This document shows, piece after piece, positions 1-8,383 of a stretch of DNA of 30,868 nt. Location: the NCBI GenBank assembly GCA_947258735.1, contig CAMYJJ010000006.1, forward strand, positions 1 through 30,868, written 5' to 3'. Made by a program: the position numbers and the translations under genes. The notes below the pieces were generated by a model that searched no databases, was not told the origin of the DNA, and worked only from the letters and a program-made list of their open reading frames with translations. Numbering within the stretch: the first letter of the stretch is position 1; each line of letters opens with the position of its first letter. The DNA comes from Thermodesulfovibrionia bacterium (GTDB taxonomy: Bacteria > Nitrospirota > Thermodesulfovibrionia > UBA6902).

Positions 1-304
1 CCCCGTTTGCTTCAATCCCTATGCCGGGAACAAATACGAGCAACAGCATGAGCAGGGACACCCCCAGCAGTACATATACAAGGGGCCTTATCATCTGAAA
101 ATTGATCCGTGAGAGAATCAGCATGGCTCCTGTCCCTGCGATCACAGTGAAGAGATGCTTCCATAGATAATAAAAGCCGTTATCGTATTTTCTCATGGAA
201 ATAAGCGCGGTCGAACTATATATCATCAGGGTCCCGATAAAAACCAGAATGATCACCGGTAAAATGATACTGCGTGTATTTTTCATGTTTATCCCGCCGA
301 TCAT
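1..304 (-). CDS. ftsW: Cell division protein FtsW, lipid II polymerase (N-terminal part, cut by window edge)
   Basis: FtsW is the SEDS-family glycosyltransferase that polymerises lipid II at the septum together with its class B penicillin-binding partner, here FtsI. Only about the first 101 residues lie in the window. They read as two hydrophobic segments (first around LPVIILVFIGTLMIYSS, second around LLGVSLLMLLLVFVPGIG) with a KYDNGFYYLWKHLF stretch between them; the SSTAL and GIEANG signatures are typical of the family. An ATG at 304 with GGAG eight bases upstream is the better start; a second in-frame ATG at 286 has a poorer ribosome site. It follows murD by about 55 bases on the same strand, its usual place in the dcw cluster. 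The identification rests on motif recognition and context and is firm despite truncation. Confidence 0.9.
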   Translation of the reverse strand, partial: MIGGINMKNTRSIILPVIILVFIGTLMIYSSTALISMRKYDNGFYYLWKHLFTVIAGTGAMLILSRINFQMIRPLVYVLLGVSLLMLLLVFVPGIGIEANG

Positions 305-358
305 AAATACATCTCCGTAATGTACATATGTATATGCGCACTCTCTGAATGATGATAC

Positions 359-1813
359 TTAGTCAGTAATTTCATATACCGCTTTTTTAAATTCCCTTCC
401 TCTTTCTTCAAAGTTCTCAAACATGTCAAAACTTGCACATCCCGGTGAAAGCAGAACAGTGTCACCGACGGATGCCTTTGATATTGAGAGTTCGACGGCC
501 CTATGCAGACCTTCAACTTTATACGTATCAGCTGCATCACCAAGAGATCTCTCTATTCTGTCTTTTGCTTCTCCGATGAGAATCAACGTCTTTACTTTTC
601 CTTTCATCTGATCTTTTAATACGGAAAAGTCGCTTCCCTTGTCCATCCCTCCCATAATAAGAATAAGATGATCAAAACTTGCAAGGGATTTTACAACTGC
701 GCCTGTATTTGTACCCTTTGAATCATTTATAAAGGTGATGCCATGCACTTCTTTCACAAACTCCAGCCTGTGTTCCAGTCCCGGAAAACCTCTTAAGACA
801 TGGACAACACCTTCAGGATCCGCCCCTGCCGTCAATGCAATTAAAGATGAAGCCATGGCATTTTCAATATTGTGTATCCCCCTGATCTTAAGTTCACTCA
901 CAGAGATAAGTGGGACGTGAGACGTGGGAACTGGGAAGTGGGAACAATTGGAGATCATAATTCCATCCTTCATATACATTCCTTCTACTACTTCCTTTGA
1001 ACTGAAGTAAAGAATCTTTGGCCGTTCACTTTTGACTTTCAACTTCTCCCTTATTACTTTCATGAGAACTGGATCATCAGCATTTAAAATGAGATAATCA
1101 TCTTCTGTCTGATTGGAACATATTGCTGCCTTTGCATGTATGTACTCTGCCATGCTTTCATACCTGTCCAGATGATCAGGTGATATATTGAGGATTGCGG
1201 AATATGCCGGTCTGAACTCTTTAATGGACTCAAGCTGGAAACTGGAAATTTCAGTGACTATAAAATCAGGCGGTTCATTTTTTGAAATCTGACCGTCCAC
1301 AATAGTGTTCTTATACATTTCCTCTGTTAAGGCATTGCCGATATTGCCGCCAAGTATTGTGTTATACCCTGACTTTTTCAGCATCAGATCTACCAGTGTT
1401 GTAACCGTCGACTTACCGTTGGTACCGGTAATGCCGATAAACGGTGACGATGCCACTGATTTCATAAACTGGAAAGCAAGTTCGATTTCACTTATTACGG
1501 GGATCCCCCTGTCCCGGGCATACTTAAGAGGCGGAATGTCAGAGGGAACTCCCGGACTGATAACAATGATGTCAGCCTCTGTGAATTTCTCCTGCGGGTT
1601 ACCTCCGGCGATGACCTCTACTGAAGAGGGCAGTTTATGTATCTCTCCTTCCAGCATTCTCCGGGGTTTACTGTCAGTGACAGACACTCTCGCTCCTAGC
1701 TGTGAAAGCAGTTTTGCTGCACCGGCTCCGCTTCTCGCAAGACCGACTACCAGAATTTTTTTATCTTTAAATGTCATTGGTGTTATCTCTAATGCATCTG
1801 CAGTTGTATTCAT
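359..1813 (-). CDS. murD: UDP-N-acetylmuramoylalanine--D-glutamate ligase MurD, with in-frame repeat insertion
   Basis: Cytoplasmic ATP-dependent ligase that adds D-Glu to UDP-MurNAc-L-Ala. The N-terminal Rossmann-like domain starts at KILVVGLARSG (about residues 19-29), the ATP loop GTNGKST is at 130-136, and the C-terminal ligase domain carries FINDSKGTN and the LSPGCASFD motif near the end. At 484 residues it is about 30 longer than usual. The excess fits an extended N-terminus (an internal ATG at 1777, just before TFKDKK, is a possible true start) and an unusual segment around residues 288-303. That segment is encoded by five seven-base units at 910-944 and reads CSHFPVPTSHVPL in an otherwise conserved central domain. 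It begins 20 bases after the mraY stop and is followed by ftsW. The gene looks functional because the frame is intact. Confidence 0.96.
   Translation of the reverse strand: MNTTADALEITPMTFKDKKILVVGLARSGAGAAKLLSQLGARVSVTDSKPRRMLEGEIHKLPSSVEVIAGGNPQEKFTEADIIVISPGVPSDIPPLKYARDRGIPVISEIELAFQFMKSVASSPFIGITGTNGKSTVTTLVDLMLKKSGYNTILGGNIGNALTEEMYKNTIVDGQISKNEPPDFIVTEISSFQLESIKEFRPAYSAILNISPDHLDRYESMAEYIHAKAAICSNQTEDDYLILNADDPVLMKVIREKLKVKSERPKILYFSSKEVVEGMYMKDGIMISNCSHFPVPTSHVPLISVSELKIRGIHNIENAMASSLIALTAGADPEGVVHVLRGFPGLEHRLEFVKEVHGITFINDSKGTNTGAVVKSLASFDHLILIMGGMDKGSDFSVLKDQMKGKVKTLILIGEAKDRIERSLGDAADTYKVEGLHRAVELSISKASVGDTVLLSPGCASFDMFENFEERGREFKKAVYEITD
910..944. repeat. Degenerate heptanucleotide array inside murD
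   Basis: On the plus strand five consecutive seven-base units are visible: GTGGGAC, GTGAGAC, GTGGGAA, CTGGGAA, GTGGGAA. They lie within the murD reading frame (about residues 290-302), in the central domain. The array is not a multiple of three, so each unit is read in a different frame, yet murD stays open. It belongs to the same style of repeat seen in prmC and before prmC. Confidence 0.8.
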
Positions 1814-1833
1814 AAATATTTATGGGCGTCTCA

Positions 1834-2916
1834 TCATCTTACTTTTAACGTTGCAAGGCTCATGAGCGCCAGAATGATCCCGATTATCCAGAACCTGACG
1901 ATCACTTTAGGCTCAGGCCATCCCTTTTCTTCAAAGTGGTGGTGTATGGGCGCCATCTTGAACACTCTCTTACCCGTGAGTTTAAAAGATATAACCTGGA
2001 TCATTACTGAAAAAGTCTCCATGACAAAAATTCCTCCGACAAGGGCAAGGACAATCTCCTGCTTTGATATGACTGCAAGAGTACCGAGTGACCCTCCGAG
2101 ACCGAGTGACCCTACATCTCCCATAAAGATCTCGGCAGGATGACTGTTGTACCAGAGAAACCCCAGGGAAGCGCCGAACATCGCACCGCAAAATACGGTC
2201 AGCTCTCCCACACGGGGAAGGAACAGGACATGCAGGTATTCTGAAATTCCCGCATGTCCTGAAATATATATAAGTGCACCATTAGCCAGACAGGCAATAC
2301 CGACAAGTCCAATGGCAAGACCGTCTATGCCGTCTGTCAGGTTAACTGCATTAGACGATCCAACGATCACAAGTATCGAAAAGGGTATATAAAACCATCC
2401 GAGGTCTATCAACCAGCTCTTGAAAAAGGGTATGCTCAAATTGGCAATATACGGATCTTCAGGATCATGGTAGAACATGAATCCTATGATAAGCGCGAGC
2501 ACTATCTGGGCACCGAACTTATACCATCCATTCATTCCCTTTGCATTCTTTTTTATCGTTTTGAGGTAATCATCAACAAGTCCGATCAGGCCAAAGCCTG
2601 TTATGGCGAGAAGCATGATTAAAATAAATTTATTGCTCAGGTCTCCCCACATCAGAACAGATATTACTACAGATAAAATAATCAGTATGCCGCCCATTGT
2701 CGGGGTACCGGCCTTGTCAAGGTGTGTCCTGGGACCGTCATCTCTTACATACTGGGTCATGCTGAGATTTTTCATTTTATTTATGACCCACGGGGCAAGA
2801 ATAAAGGAAATGAGCAGGGCCGTGATTACGGCAAGGGCCGCCCTGAAGGTAATGTACCTGAACACATTTAAGGGTGAATACAGGTCCTGAATTGAATAAA
2901 ACAGTTTATACAGCAT
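1834..2916 (-). CDS. mraY: Phospho-N-acetylmuramoyl-pentapeptide transferase MraY
   Basis: Integral membrane enzyme that transfers phospho-MurNAc-pentapeptide from UDP to undecaprenyl phosphate, making lipid I. The 360-residue length is standard. Visible signatures are VRDDGPRTHLDKAGTPTMGG (about 57-76), the Asp pair in GLVDDYLK (115-116), NLTDGIDG (192-199) and MAPIHHHFEEKG with the triple His at 325-327. About ten hydrophobic segments span the protein. The ATG overlaps the last 11 bases of murF, and AAGGA lies eight bases upstream inside murF, so translation is probably coupled. murD follows after 20 bases. Confidence 0.98.
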   Translation of the reverse strand: MLYKLFYSIQDLYSPLNVFRYITFRAALAVITALLISFILAPWVINKMKNLSMTQYVRDDGPRTHLDKAGTPTMGGILIILSVVISVLMWGDLSNKFILIMLLAITGFGLIGLVDDYLKTIKKNAKGMNGWYKFGAQIVLALIIGFMFYHDPEDPYIANLSIPFFKSWLIDLGWFYIPFSILVIVGSSNAVNLTDGIDGLAIGLVGIACLANGALIYISGHAGISEYLHVLFLPRVGELTVFCGAMFGASLGFLWYNSHPAEIFMGDVGSLGLGGSLGTLAVISKQEIVLALVGGIFVMETFSVMIQVISFKLTGKRVFKMAPIHHHFEEKGWPEPKVIVRFWIIGIILALMSLATLKVR

Positions 2917-4336
2917 TTGAAATGTCCTTAATAATCTTTTCCATTGCCATGGAACGCGACCCTTTAATTAACACCAGGTCCTTCTGCTGTACTATCCCGG
3001 ATATTTCCTGTCCTGCATGTTCCGCATCATTAAAACAGTACACAGCGGGAGACTTATTGACCCCTCTGCAGTGTATGCACTCTCCGGCCGCCAGACACAT
3101 CTTTTCACCCACAGCAATAAAAACATCAATTCCCATATCAACTATAGTCCTGCCGATCTCCCTGTGGAAATCATCAGTGAATGTTCCCAGCTCAAGCATG
3201 TCTCCCAGTACGGCTACTTTTCTGACCTCTGGTCCCATACGGCCAAGTTCCATAAGAGACTCTTTTGTAGATGACAGGTTTGCATTATAGGAGTCATTAA
3301 TAATCGTCAAACCATTTTTTTCAGTTATTTCAAACCGCATCGGAAAGGCAGTGTAATCTTCAAGTCCGGCTTTTATATCTTCCATTTCCATCCCCAGGGC
3401 ACTGCTGACTGCAGAGGCTGCAAGTGCATTATAGATGTTGAAGAGACCATGCACATTAAGACTGACATGGACAGCTCCTTTTTCGGCGATTTCAAGCAGA
3501 AAATCGGTCCCTGCATCAGTTGCTGTCAGGTCACCTGCTGTGACATCAGCATTATAAGAAACATCACCATGGAGGGTCTTTTTTAAGCCAAAGGTGATAA
3601 TCTTTCCATTAAAATCATTAATTTCATGTACCCCCTCCATTAAAAAACTGTCATCAGCATTAACGGCCACAACGCTCAATCCTTCAACCATTTCAAGTTT
3701 CGCCGCCCTGACCGCTTCATAGCTGCCGAGCATTCCCAGATGGGCAGCACCAATATTTGTGATAACACCGTGACTGGGTCTCGCAATTTCACAAAGTTTT
3801 CTGATTTCACCCCTGGCATTCATGCCCATTTCAAGCACTATGATTTCATCATCTTGTTCAAGTTTCATCAGGCTTAAAGGAAGGCCAATGTGGTTGTTCA
3901 GATTACCTTCATTCCTGAGTGTCTTATATTTTCTTTCAAGGATGGAACAAAGCATCTCCTTTGTTGTTGTCTTGCCGTTGCTTCCTGTAACACCGACAAC
4001 AGGAATGTCCCTTTGCTCTCTCAGGTAATGTGCCGTATCCTGTAATGATGTGAGCGTATCACTCACATATATAAGGACTTTCCCTTCAGGGAGATCATCA
4101 GGTTTTGTGTCGATAACAGCGCCACTCCCTTTTGAAAGTGCCTCTTCGAGAAAATCATGGCCGTCAAATCTTTCTCCTCTTATGGCAAAAAAAAGATCAC
4201 CGTCCTGTATGGTCCTTGTGTCGATCGAAACACCGCTAAATGCTTCATGACCTTCCATGAGAAGTTCGCCGCCGGTTGCCTTGATTATGTTCTCCACTGT
4301 CAGCTCTGTCACCTTTATTGTTTCCTGTTTATCCAA
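2906..4336 (-). CDS. murF: UDP-N-acetylmuramoyl-tripeptide--D-alanyl-D-alanine ligase MurF
   Basis: Cytoplasmic ligase that adds D-Ala-D-Ala to the UDP-MurNAc-tripeptide, the last soluble precursor step. Domain order is the N-terminal uridine-binding domain with SIDTRTIQDGDLFFAIRGE (about 37-55), the ATP loop GSNGKTT at 118-124, and a C-terminal domain with INDSYNANLSS and VLGDMLELG. Length 476 is near the family norm. The longest frame begins with TTG at 4336 and has no clear ribosome site; an in-frame GTG at 4312 preceded by GGAAACAATAAAG is an equally plausible start. The 215-base gap toward murE contains an inverted-repeat element, so murF may have lost close coupling to murE. Confidence 0.97.
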   Translation of the reverse strand: MDKQETIKVTELTVENIIKATGGELLMEGHEAFSGVSIDTRTIQDGDLFFAIRGERFDGHDFLEEALSKGSGAVIDTKPDDLPEGKVLIYVSDTLTSLQDTAHYLREQRDIPVVGVTGSNGKTTTKEMLCSILERKYKTLRNEGNLNNHIGLPLSLMKLEQDDEIIVLEMGMNARGEIRKLCEIARPSHGVITNIGAAHLGMLGSYEAVRAAKLEMVEGLSVVAVNADDSFLMEGVHEINDFNGKIITFGLKKTLHGDVSYNADVTAGDLTATDAGTDFLLEIAEKGAVHVSLNVHGLFNIYNALAASAVSSALGMEMEDIKAGLEDYTAFPMRFEITEKNGLTIINDSYNANLSSTKESLMELGRMGPEVRKVAVLGDMLELGTFTDDFHREIGRTIVDMGIDVFIAVGEKMCLAAGECIHCRGVNKSPAVYCFNDAEHAGQEISGIVQQKDLVLIKGSRSMAMEKIIKDISNAV

Positions 4337-4405
4337 GCATGCATATTAAATTATTCAGCTGTTGTAAATTCAAAATATTTTTGTTTATACATTAAGCTAA
4401 TCTGT

Positions 4406-4516
4406 CTGTCATTCCGGCAGTTCTTAAACCGGTCGTAGCGACTCGCGCGAAGACTCGCATCGAGAATCCAGTATTTGCAGATATTTCTGTATACCGGATC
4501 ACGTCCGGAATGACAG
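4406..4516. repeat. Miniature inverted-repeat element between murF and murE
   Basis: A 12-base perfect inverted repeat, CTGTCATTCCGG at 4406-4417 and CCGGAATGACAG at 4505-4516, bounds a 111-base segment. Its interior contains GAGAATCCAGTATT and further short GC-rich inverted stretches. Segments ending in GTCATTCCGG and containing an AATCCAG core are a widespread dispersed bacterial repeat type. No coding capacity is seen. It sits between murE and murF on the minus strand and would fold as a long hairpin in the dcw transcript. A more diverged relative appears at 18885-18963. Confidence 0.75.
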
Positions 4517-4551
4517 CTACAAAAGCGATATGCTCACACTCTGACAATATG

Positions 4552-6063
4552 CTAGGCACTGATCTCCCTTAATATTTTCATAACCACTTCCCTGTCACTG
4601 AAATGATGCCTTACTCCCTTTATTTCCTGGTAATCTTCATGCCCCTTGCCGGCAACCAGCACGGTGTCTTCTTTTTCAGCCATTAATACGGCATACCTGA
4701 TCGCCTCCTCCCTGTCCGGAATGACGCTATAGGCTTCACCCGCAATGCCCTTAACGATATCTTTAATAATTTCTTCCGGGTCCTCTGATCTCGGATTGTC
4801 CGACGTAACCACAACATGATCGCTTAATGCATCAGCTGCATACCCCATCAGCGGTCTCTTTGTCCTGTCCCTGTCACCGCCGCATCCGAATACGGTAATG
4901 ACCTTTCCTTTTGTTATGAGTTTCGCTTCTTCCAGAATATTCTGCAGTGCGTCTTCTGTATGGGCATAATCTACAATGCACCTGAAATGCTGGCCTTCAT
5001 CTATGGTTTCAAACCGTCCTTCAACCGGCATGGCCTCTGATATCCCCTTCTGGATCACCTCTTCTCCGACTCCCAGTGCATGGGATATGCCGACTGACAT
5101 AAGAATGTTGTACACATTCATTTTCCCTGTCAATCGTGACCGTACCCTGAATCTGCTTTCAGGAGTGCAGACATCAAATGCAAGCCCGGATCCCGGGGTC
5201 CTGCTGCTGCCCTGAGCACCAGCTGCTTGCATATCTATATTCTCAGCCCTTATGACCGCATCGTGTTCAATGCCGCATGTTATAACATTGCACTTCAGGG
5301 TCGCAGCAAACTCTCTGAGCGCAGGATCGTCCACATTAATGACAGCTGTCCCGGTGTCCTTGAGAAATGTGAACAGTCTGCTTTTTGCCAGAAAATATTC
5401 ATCCATTGTTTCATGAAAATCCAGATGGTCCTGCGTAACGTTCGTAAATGCAGCCACATTAAATGAACATCCCTCTATCCTTTTAAGCGTCATGGCATGT
5501 GAAGAAACTTCTACGACCGAATATTTGATATTATTGTTAACCATTTCATTCAGGTATCTCTGGAGATCAAGTGATTCCGGAGTCGTATTAACAGATGTGA
5601 GAGACTGTTTTCCTGTCATGTAGCAGATAGTGCCAAGCAGCCCTGTTCTGTTTCCGCCTGCTTCAATAATGCTTCTGGTTATAAAACTTGTCGTTGTTTT
5701 CCCGTTTGTACCGGTGATCCCGATTAATGACAGGCGGCTGGACGGATGTCCATAATAAGCAGCCGATATGAGGGCAAGGGCTTCCCTGCTGTCGGAAACC
5801 TCGATAAACGCAGTCCTGCCCTGTACGGCAAGACCAATTGCACCTGTTTTTTCTACTGCATACTCCGTAACGATAGCTACAGACCCCCTGTCTATTGCAT
5901 CATTTATAAAGTCATGACCGTCAAATTTAAATCCTTTGACAGCAACAAATAAAAATCCCGGTCCGACTAGTCTCGAGTCATAGGCTATACCCTTTATATC
6001 TGAGGTTACCGTTCCTGTTGTTTTTTTTATTCCAAGGCCCTTTAACAGGCTTTGAAGAGTCAT
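4552..6063 (-). CDS. murE: UDP-N-acetylmuramoyl-L-alanyl-D-glutamate--meso-diaminopimelate ligase MurE
   Basis: Cytoplasmic ligase adding the third residue of the stem peptide. The uridine-binding region reads GIAYDSRLVGPGFLFVAVKG (about 25-44), the ATP loop GTNGKTT is at 118-124, AKSRLF near 227-231 holds the lysine usually carbamylated, and DNPRSEDP at 422-429 is the motif that selects meso-diaminopimelate. Peptidoglycan of the A1-gamma type follows from this motif. Length 503 is normal. The ATG at 6063 has only a weak GGGA four bases upstream, and that sequence lies within one arm of an 11-base inverted repeat bracketing the ftsI-murE junction. Confidence 0.98.
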   Translation of the reverse strand: MTLQSLLKGLGIKKTTGTVTSDIKGIAYDSRLVGPGFLFVAVKGFKFDGHDFINDAIDRGSVAIVTEYAVEKTGAIGLAVQGRTAFIEVSDSREALALISAAYYGHPSSRLSLIGITGTNGKTTTSFITRSIIEAGGNRTGLLGTICYMTGKQSLTSVNTTPESLDLQRYLNEMVNNNIKYSVVEVSSHAMTLKRIEGCSFNVAAFTNVTQDHLDFHETMDEYFLAKSRLFTFLKDTGTAVINVDDPALREFAATLKCNVITCGIEHDAVIRAENIDMQAAGAQGSSRTPGSGLAFDVCTPESRFRVRSRLTGKMNVYNILMSVGISHALGVGEEVIQKGISEAMPVEGRFETIDEGQHFRCIVDYAHTEDALQNILEEAKLITKGKVITVFGCGGDRDRTKRPLMGYAADALSDHVVVTSDNPRSEDPEEIIKDIVKGIAGEAYSVIPDREEAIRYAVLMAEKEDTVLVAGKGHEDYQEIKGVRHHFSDREVVMKILREISA

Positions 6064-6065
6064 TT

Positions 6066-6169
6066 ATCCCGTTAGACATTCTGACAATGTCATTATTTGT
6101 TTTTTCATATAACCTCATTTATTTAATACTGCAAATTTATATCCCTGTGAGTAATCTCTCTAACGGGAT
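6066..6169. repeat. 11-bp inverted repeat bracketing the ftsI-murE junction
   Basis: ATCCCGTTAGA at 6066-6076 and TCTAACGGGAT at 6159-6169 are perfect inverted repeats about 80 bases apart. One arm supplies the last codons and stop of ftsI; the other lies just ahead of the murE ATG. A smaller stem, GACATT/AATGTC (6075-6080 and 6086-6091), sits within. It may be a decayed mobile insertion or an mRNA stem that masks the murE ribosome site. Confidence 0.55.
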
Positions 6170-7956
6170 TTACTGACAAGGATAATCTGGTTTTCATCTC
6201 TCTCCATTGGTATATTCATATACGCAAAGGTATGTTCAATAATATTCTTAAAAACAGGCGCCGCGACAACTCCACCGTATGCTTTCCCCTGTGGCTCATA
6301 TATAACGACAATCAGTGCGAGCCTTGGATCATCTGCCGGTACAAATCCAACAAATGAGCTGATATGCTTGTCACTGGCATACCGCTTTTTCCTGTGATCG
6401 AATATCTGGGCAGTACCTGTTTTTCCAGCAACAAGGTTGCCCTGAATATATGCTCTAGTTGCTGTTCCGCCCTGCTCCACAACAGTCTTTAAGATATCAG
6501 TGACTGTTTCTGCTGTTTTTCTGGAGATGATACGCCTTTCAACAAAGGGAGAGGTCCTTTTGATTATCTGGCCGGTGTGAGAAATGATATCTGAGACAAT
6601 ATACGGTCTCATTAATTCACCGCCATTTGCAATGGCTGCATAGGCCCTTAATATCTGCAATGGTGTTACCCCGATTTCCTGACCAATGGACAATGCAGCC
6701 AGAGACGTTCCTGACCAGTCCCGGGGAGCCCTTAATATTCCTTTTACTTCGCCGGGGAAATCTATCCCTGATTTTTCACCAAATCCGAAATCCCGTATAT
6801 ACTTATAATATTTTTCTGTGCCCAGTTCCATTCCTATCTGGACAGCCCCTACATTTGATGATCGTTGAATGACTTCCTGAAAGGTCAACACATCATTCCT
6901 GTGCAGGTCCCTGATCCTCTTGCCTCCGACTTCTATGTATCCCGTTGATACGTCATATGAATCATGAAGCCGGGCAATCCCCTCTTCGAGGGCCGCGGCA
7001 GCAAGCATGGTTTTCAGTGTCGAACCCGGCTCAAAAAGATCAGTAAGCGCCCTGTTTCGCCTGGTATGACTCTTGGATGTGCCGGCAAAATTGGGATCAT
7101 AATTGGGCCTGTTTGCCATGGCCAGGATTTCACCTGTTGAGGGCACCATCATGATCGCAACAGCCGATTTTGCTTTCCATTTATTCATCGCACCTGCCAG
7201 TTCGCGCTCCACAATGTATTGAATGCGCTCATCAATGGTGAGCAGAAGGTTGTTGCCTGAAACAGCTTCCTTTACTTCATTGAACAGCCTGTTGCCGCGG
7301 GCATCTGTTCCGACAGCGACATTGCTGATCTCACCTCTCAGGTATGCGTCATACTGAAGCTCAAGACCGGAAATCCCCTTGTTGTCAATATTGGTAAACC
7401 CGATCAGGTGGGATGCGATGCTCTTTTTCGGGTAAAAGCGTTTGGCTTCAGTCAGAAAACCAAGCGAGTTATAATTATGTTTCTCTTTCAGAAGATTGAT
7501 CGTGCGGACGGTGTCCTGGTCCATCTTCCGTTCGAGCCATATAAATTCCTTGTTTTTCTTCTTCAGAAGGGTCCTGTTCAGTTTTTTGGATGATACCTTT
7601 ATTAAAGGGGCTATATGTCTGGTGAGGCCCCTTGTGTTTTCCATTTTTGATGGTACGGCATACAGCGAATCTGTCTCTATGTTTGCTGCCATCTCTTTCA
7701 TTGTTCTGTCCCAGATGATTCCCCGCTGCGGAGCAAGGGTCTTTTCACGCATGTACTGCTGGGAGGCCCGTTCAGAGAGTTTTTCATGGTCAATAACCAT
7801 CAGATCAACAAGACGAAACAGGATGACGGCAAAACCAAAAAAAACCACTGTGATCAGGATGAGGGCCCTTTTTTTGCTTTTCTGCAGAGGGATTTTTACA
7901 GGATCTTCATCCCAGAGCTTTCTCATCTCCATTGTGCTGTTATTCTTTTTTTTCAT
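6160..7956 (-). CDS. ftsI: Septal peptidoglycan transpeptidase FtsI (class B penicillin-binding protein 3)
   Basis: Crosslinks septal peptidoglycan in partnership with FtsW. One membrane anchor, ALILITVVFFGFAVILF (about residues 32-48), follows a basic cytoplasmic tail. The dimerisation domain starts around APQRGIIWDR (76-85). The transpeptidase motifs are STLK at 313-316 (active-site serine), SSN at 367-369 and KTG at 513-515. No PASTA domains follow, and length is about 598. The frame opens with GTG at 7959, but the adjacent ATG at 7956 is preferred. ftsL lies 97 bases upstream, a longer gap than elsewhere in the cluster, without a recognisable extra gene. The last codons overlap one arm of an inverted repeat. 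Confidence 0.97.
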   Translation of the reverse strand: MKKKNNSTMEMRKLWDEDPVKIPLQKSKKRALILITVVFFGFAVILFRLVDLMVIDHEKLSERASQQYMREKTLAPQRGIIWDRTMKEMAANIETDSLYAVPSKMENTRGLTRHIAPLIKVSSKKLNRTLLKKKNKEFIWLERKMDQDTVRTINLLKEKHNYNSLGFLTEAKRFYPKKSIASHLIGFTNIDNKGISGLELQYDAYLRGEISNVAVGTDARGNRLFNEVKEAVSGNNLLLTIDERIQYIVERELAGAMNKWKAKSAVAIMMVPSTGEILAMANRPNYDPNFAGTSKSHTRRNRALTDLFEPGSTLKTMLAAAALEEGIARLHDSYDVSTGYIEVGGKRIRDLHRNDVLTFQEVIQRSSNVGAVQIGMELGTEKYYKYIRDFGFGEKSGIDFPGEVKGILRAPRDWSGTSLAALSIGQEIGVTPLQILRAYAAIANGGELMRPYIVSDIISHTGQIIKRTSPFVERRIISRKTAETVTDILKTVVEQGGTATRAYIQGNLVAGKTGTAQIFDHRKKRYASDKHISSFVGFVPADDPRLALIVVIYEPQGKAYGGVVAAPVFKNIIEHTFAYMNIPMERDENQIILVSKSR

Positions 7957-8053
7957 CACGTATAAAAACTAGAAATCGGCTTCGTCCCAGAAAATGATTA
8001 TGTTCATGCTCGTTCCGGATTCCTGTGTTGTGAGGTTAAAAATATATCCCTTT

Positions 8054-8383
8054 TCATTTCAATGACGCCTTATACGGTGCGGCAGATGACGTTCTTTTCA
8101 CATAATACACATTATGCCTCTCCGGCATGGTCATGCCTAACCGTTTAGTTGCTACTTTTTCTATTTTTTCTGTGGAATAGAAACTTGCCCTCTTTGCGAC
8201 GATCATTTTACGCTCACCAAGAAGGTCTGATTTCAGGCCGTCAATTTCACCAAGTTCATACTCAATATTCAGCACGGCCGCCCTCAGCCATACAATGGAA
8301 AACAGACATACACCCAGATAAACAATTACCCCCAGTTTCAGCAGCGTACCTTTTTTGTGCCTCTTTGCTCTTCTTGTTGTCAT
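8054..8383 (-). CDS. ftsL: Cell division protein FtsL
   Basis: Small bitopic divisome protein that links FtsQ/FtsB-type proteins to FtsW and FtsI. The 109 residues show a basic cytoplasmic start (TTRRAKRHKKG), a single membrane segment LLKLGVIVYLGVCLFSIVWL (about 14-33), a helical region with coiled-coil character (NIEYELGEIDGLKSDLLGERK) and a C-terminal region with IEKVATKRLGMTMPE, typical of FtsL. Sequence conservation in the family is low, so the call leans on architecture and its place between rsmH and ftsI. Its ATG overlaps the rsmH stop in an ATGA arrangement. Confidence 0.88.
   Translation of the reverse strand: MTTRRAKRHKKGTLLKLGVIVYLGVCLFSIVWLRAAVLNIEYELGEIDGLKSDLLGERKMIVAKRASFYSTEKIEKVATKRLGMTMPERHNVYYVKRTSSAAPYKASLK

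Noticed and set aside
1305..1865. 186-codon plus-strand frame
   Set aside because: It lies antisense to the N-terminal part of murD, has no recognisable domain and follows from murD codon use.
2874..3290. 138-codon plus-strand frame over murF/mraY
   Set aside because: Shadow of murF; low-complexity composition and no ribosome site.
7496..7972. 158-codon plus-strand frame over the ftsI N-terminus
   Set aside because: Antisense shadow of ftsI, rich in Phe and Ser as expected for a reversed frame of Lys-rich coding sequence.
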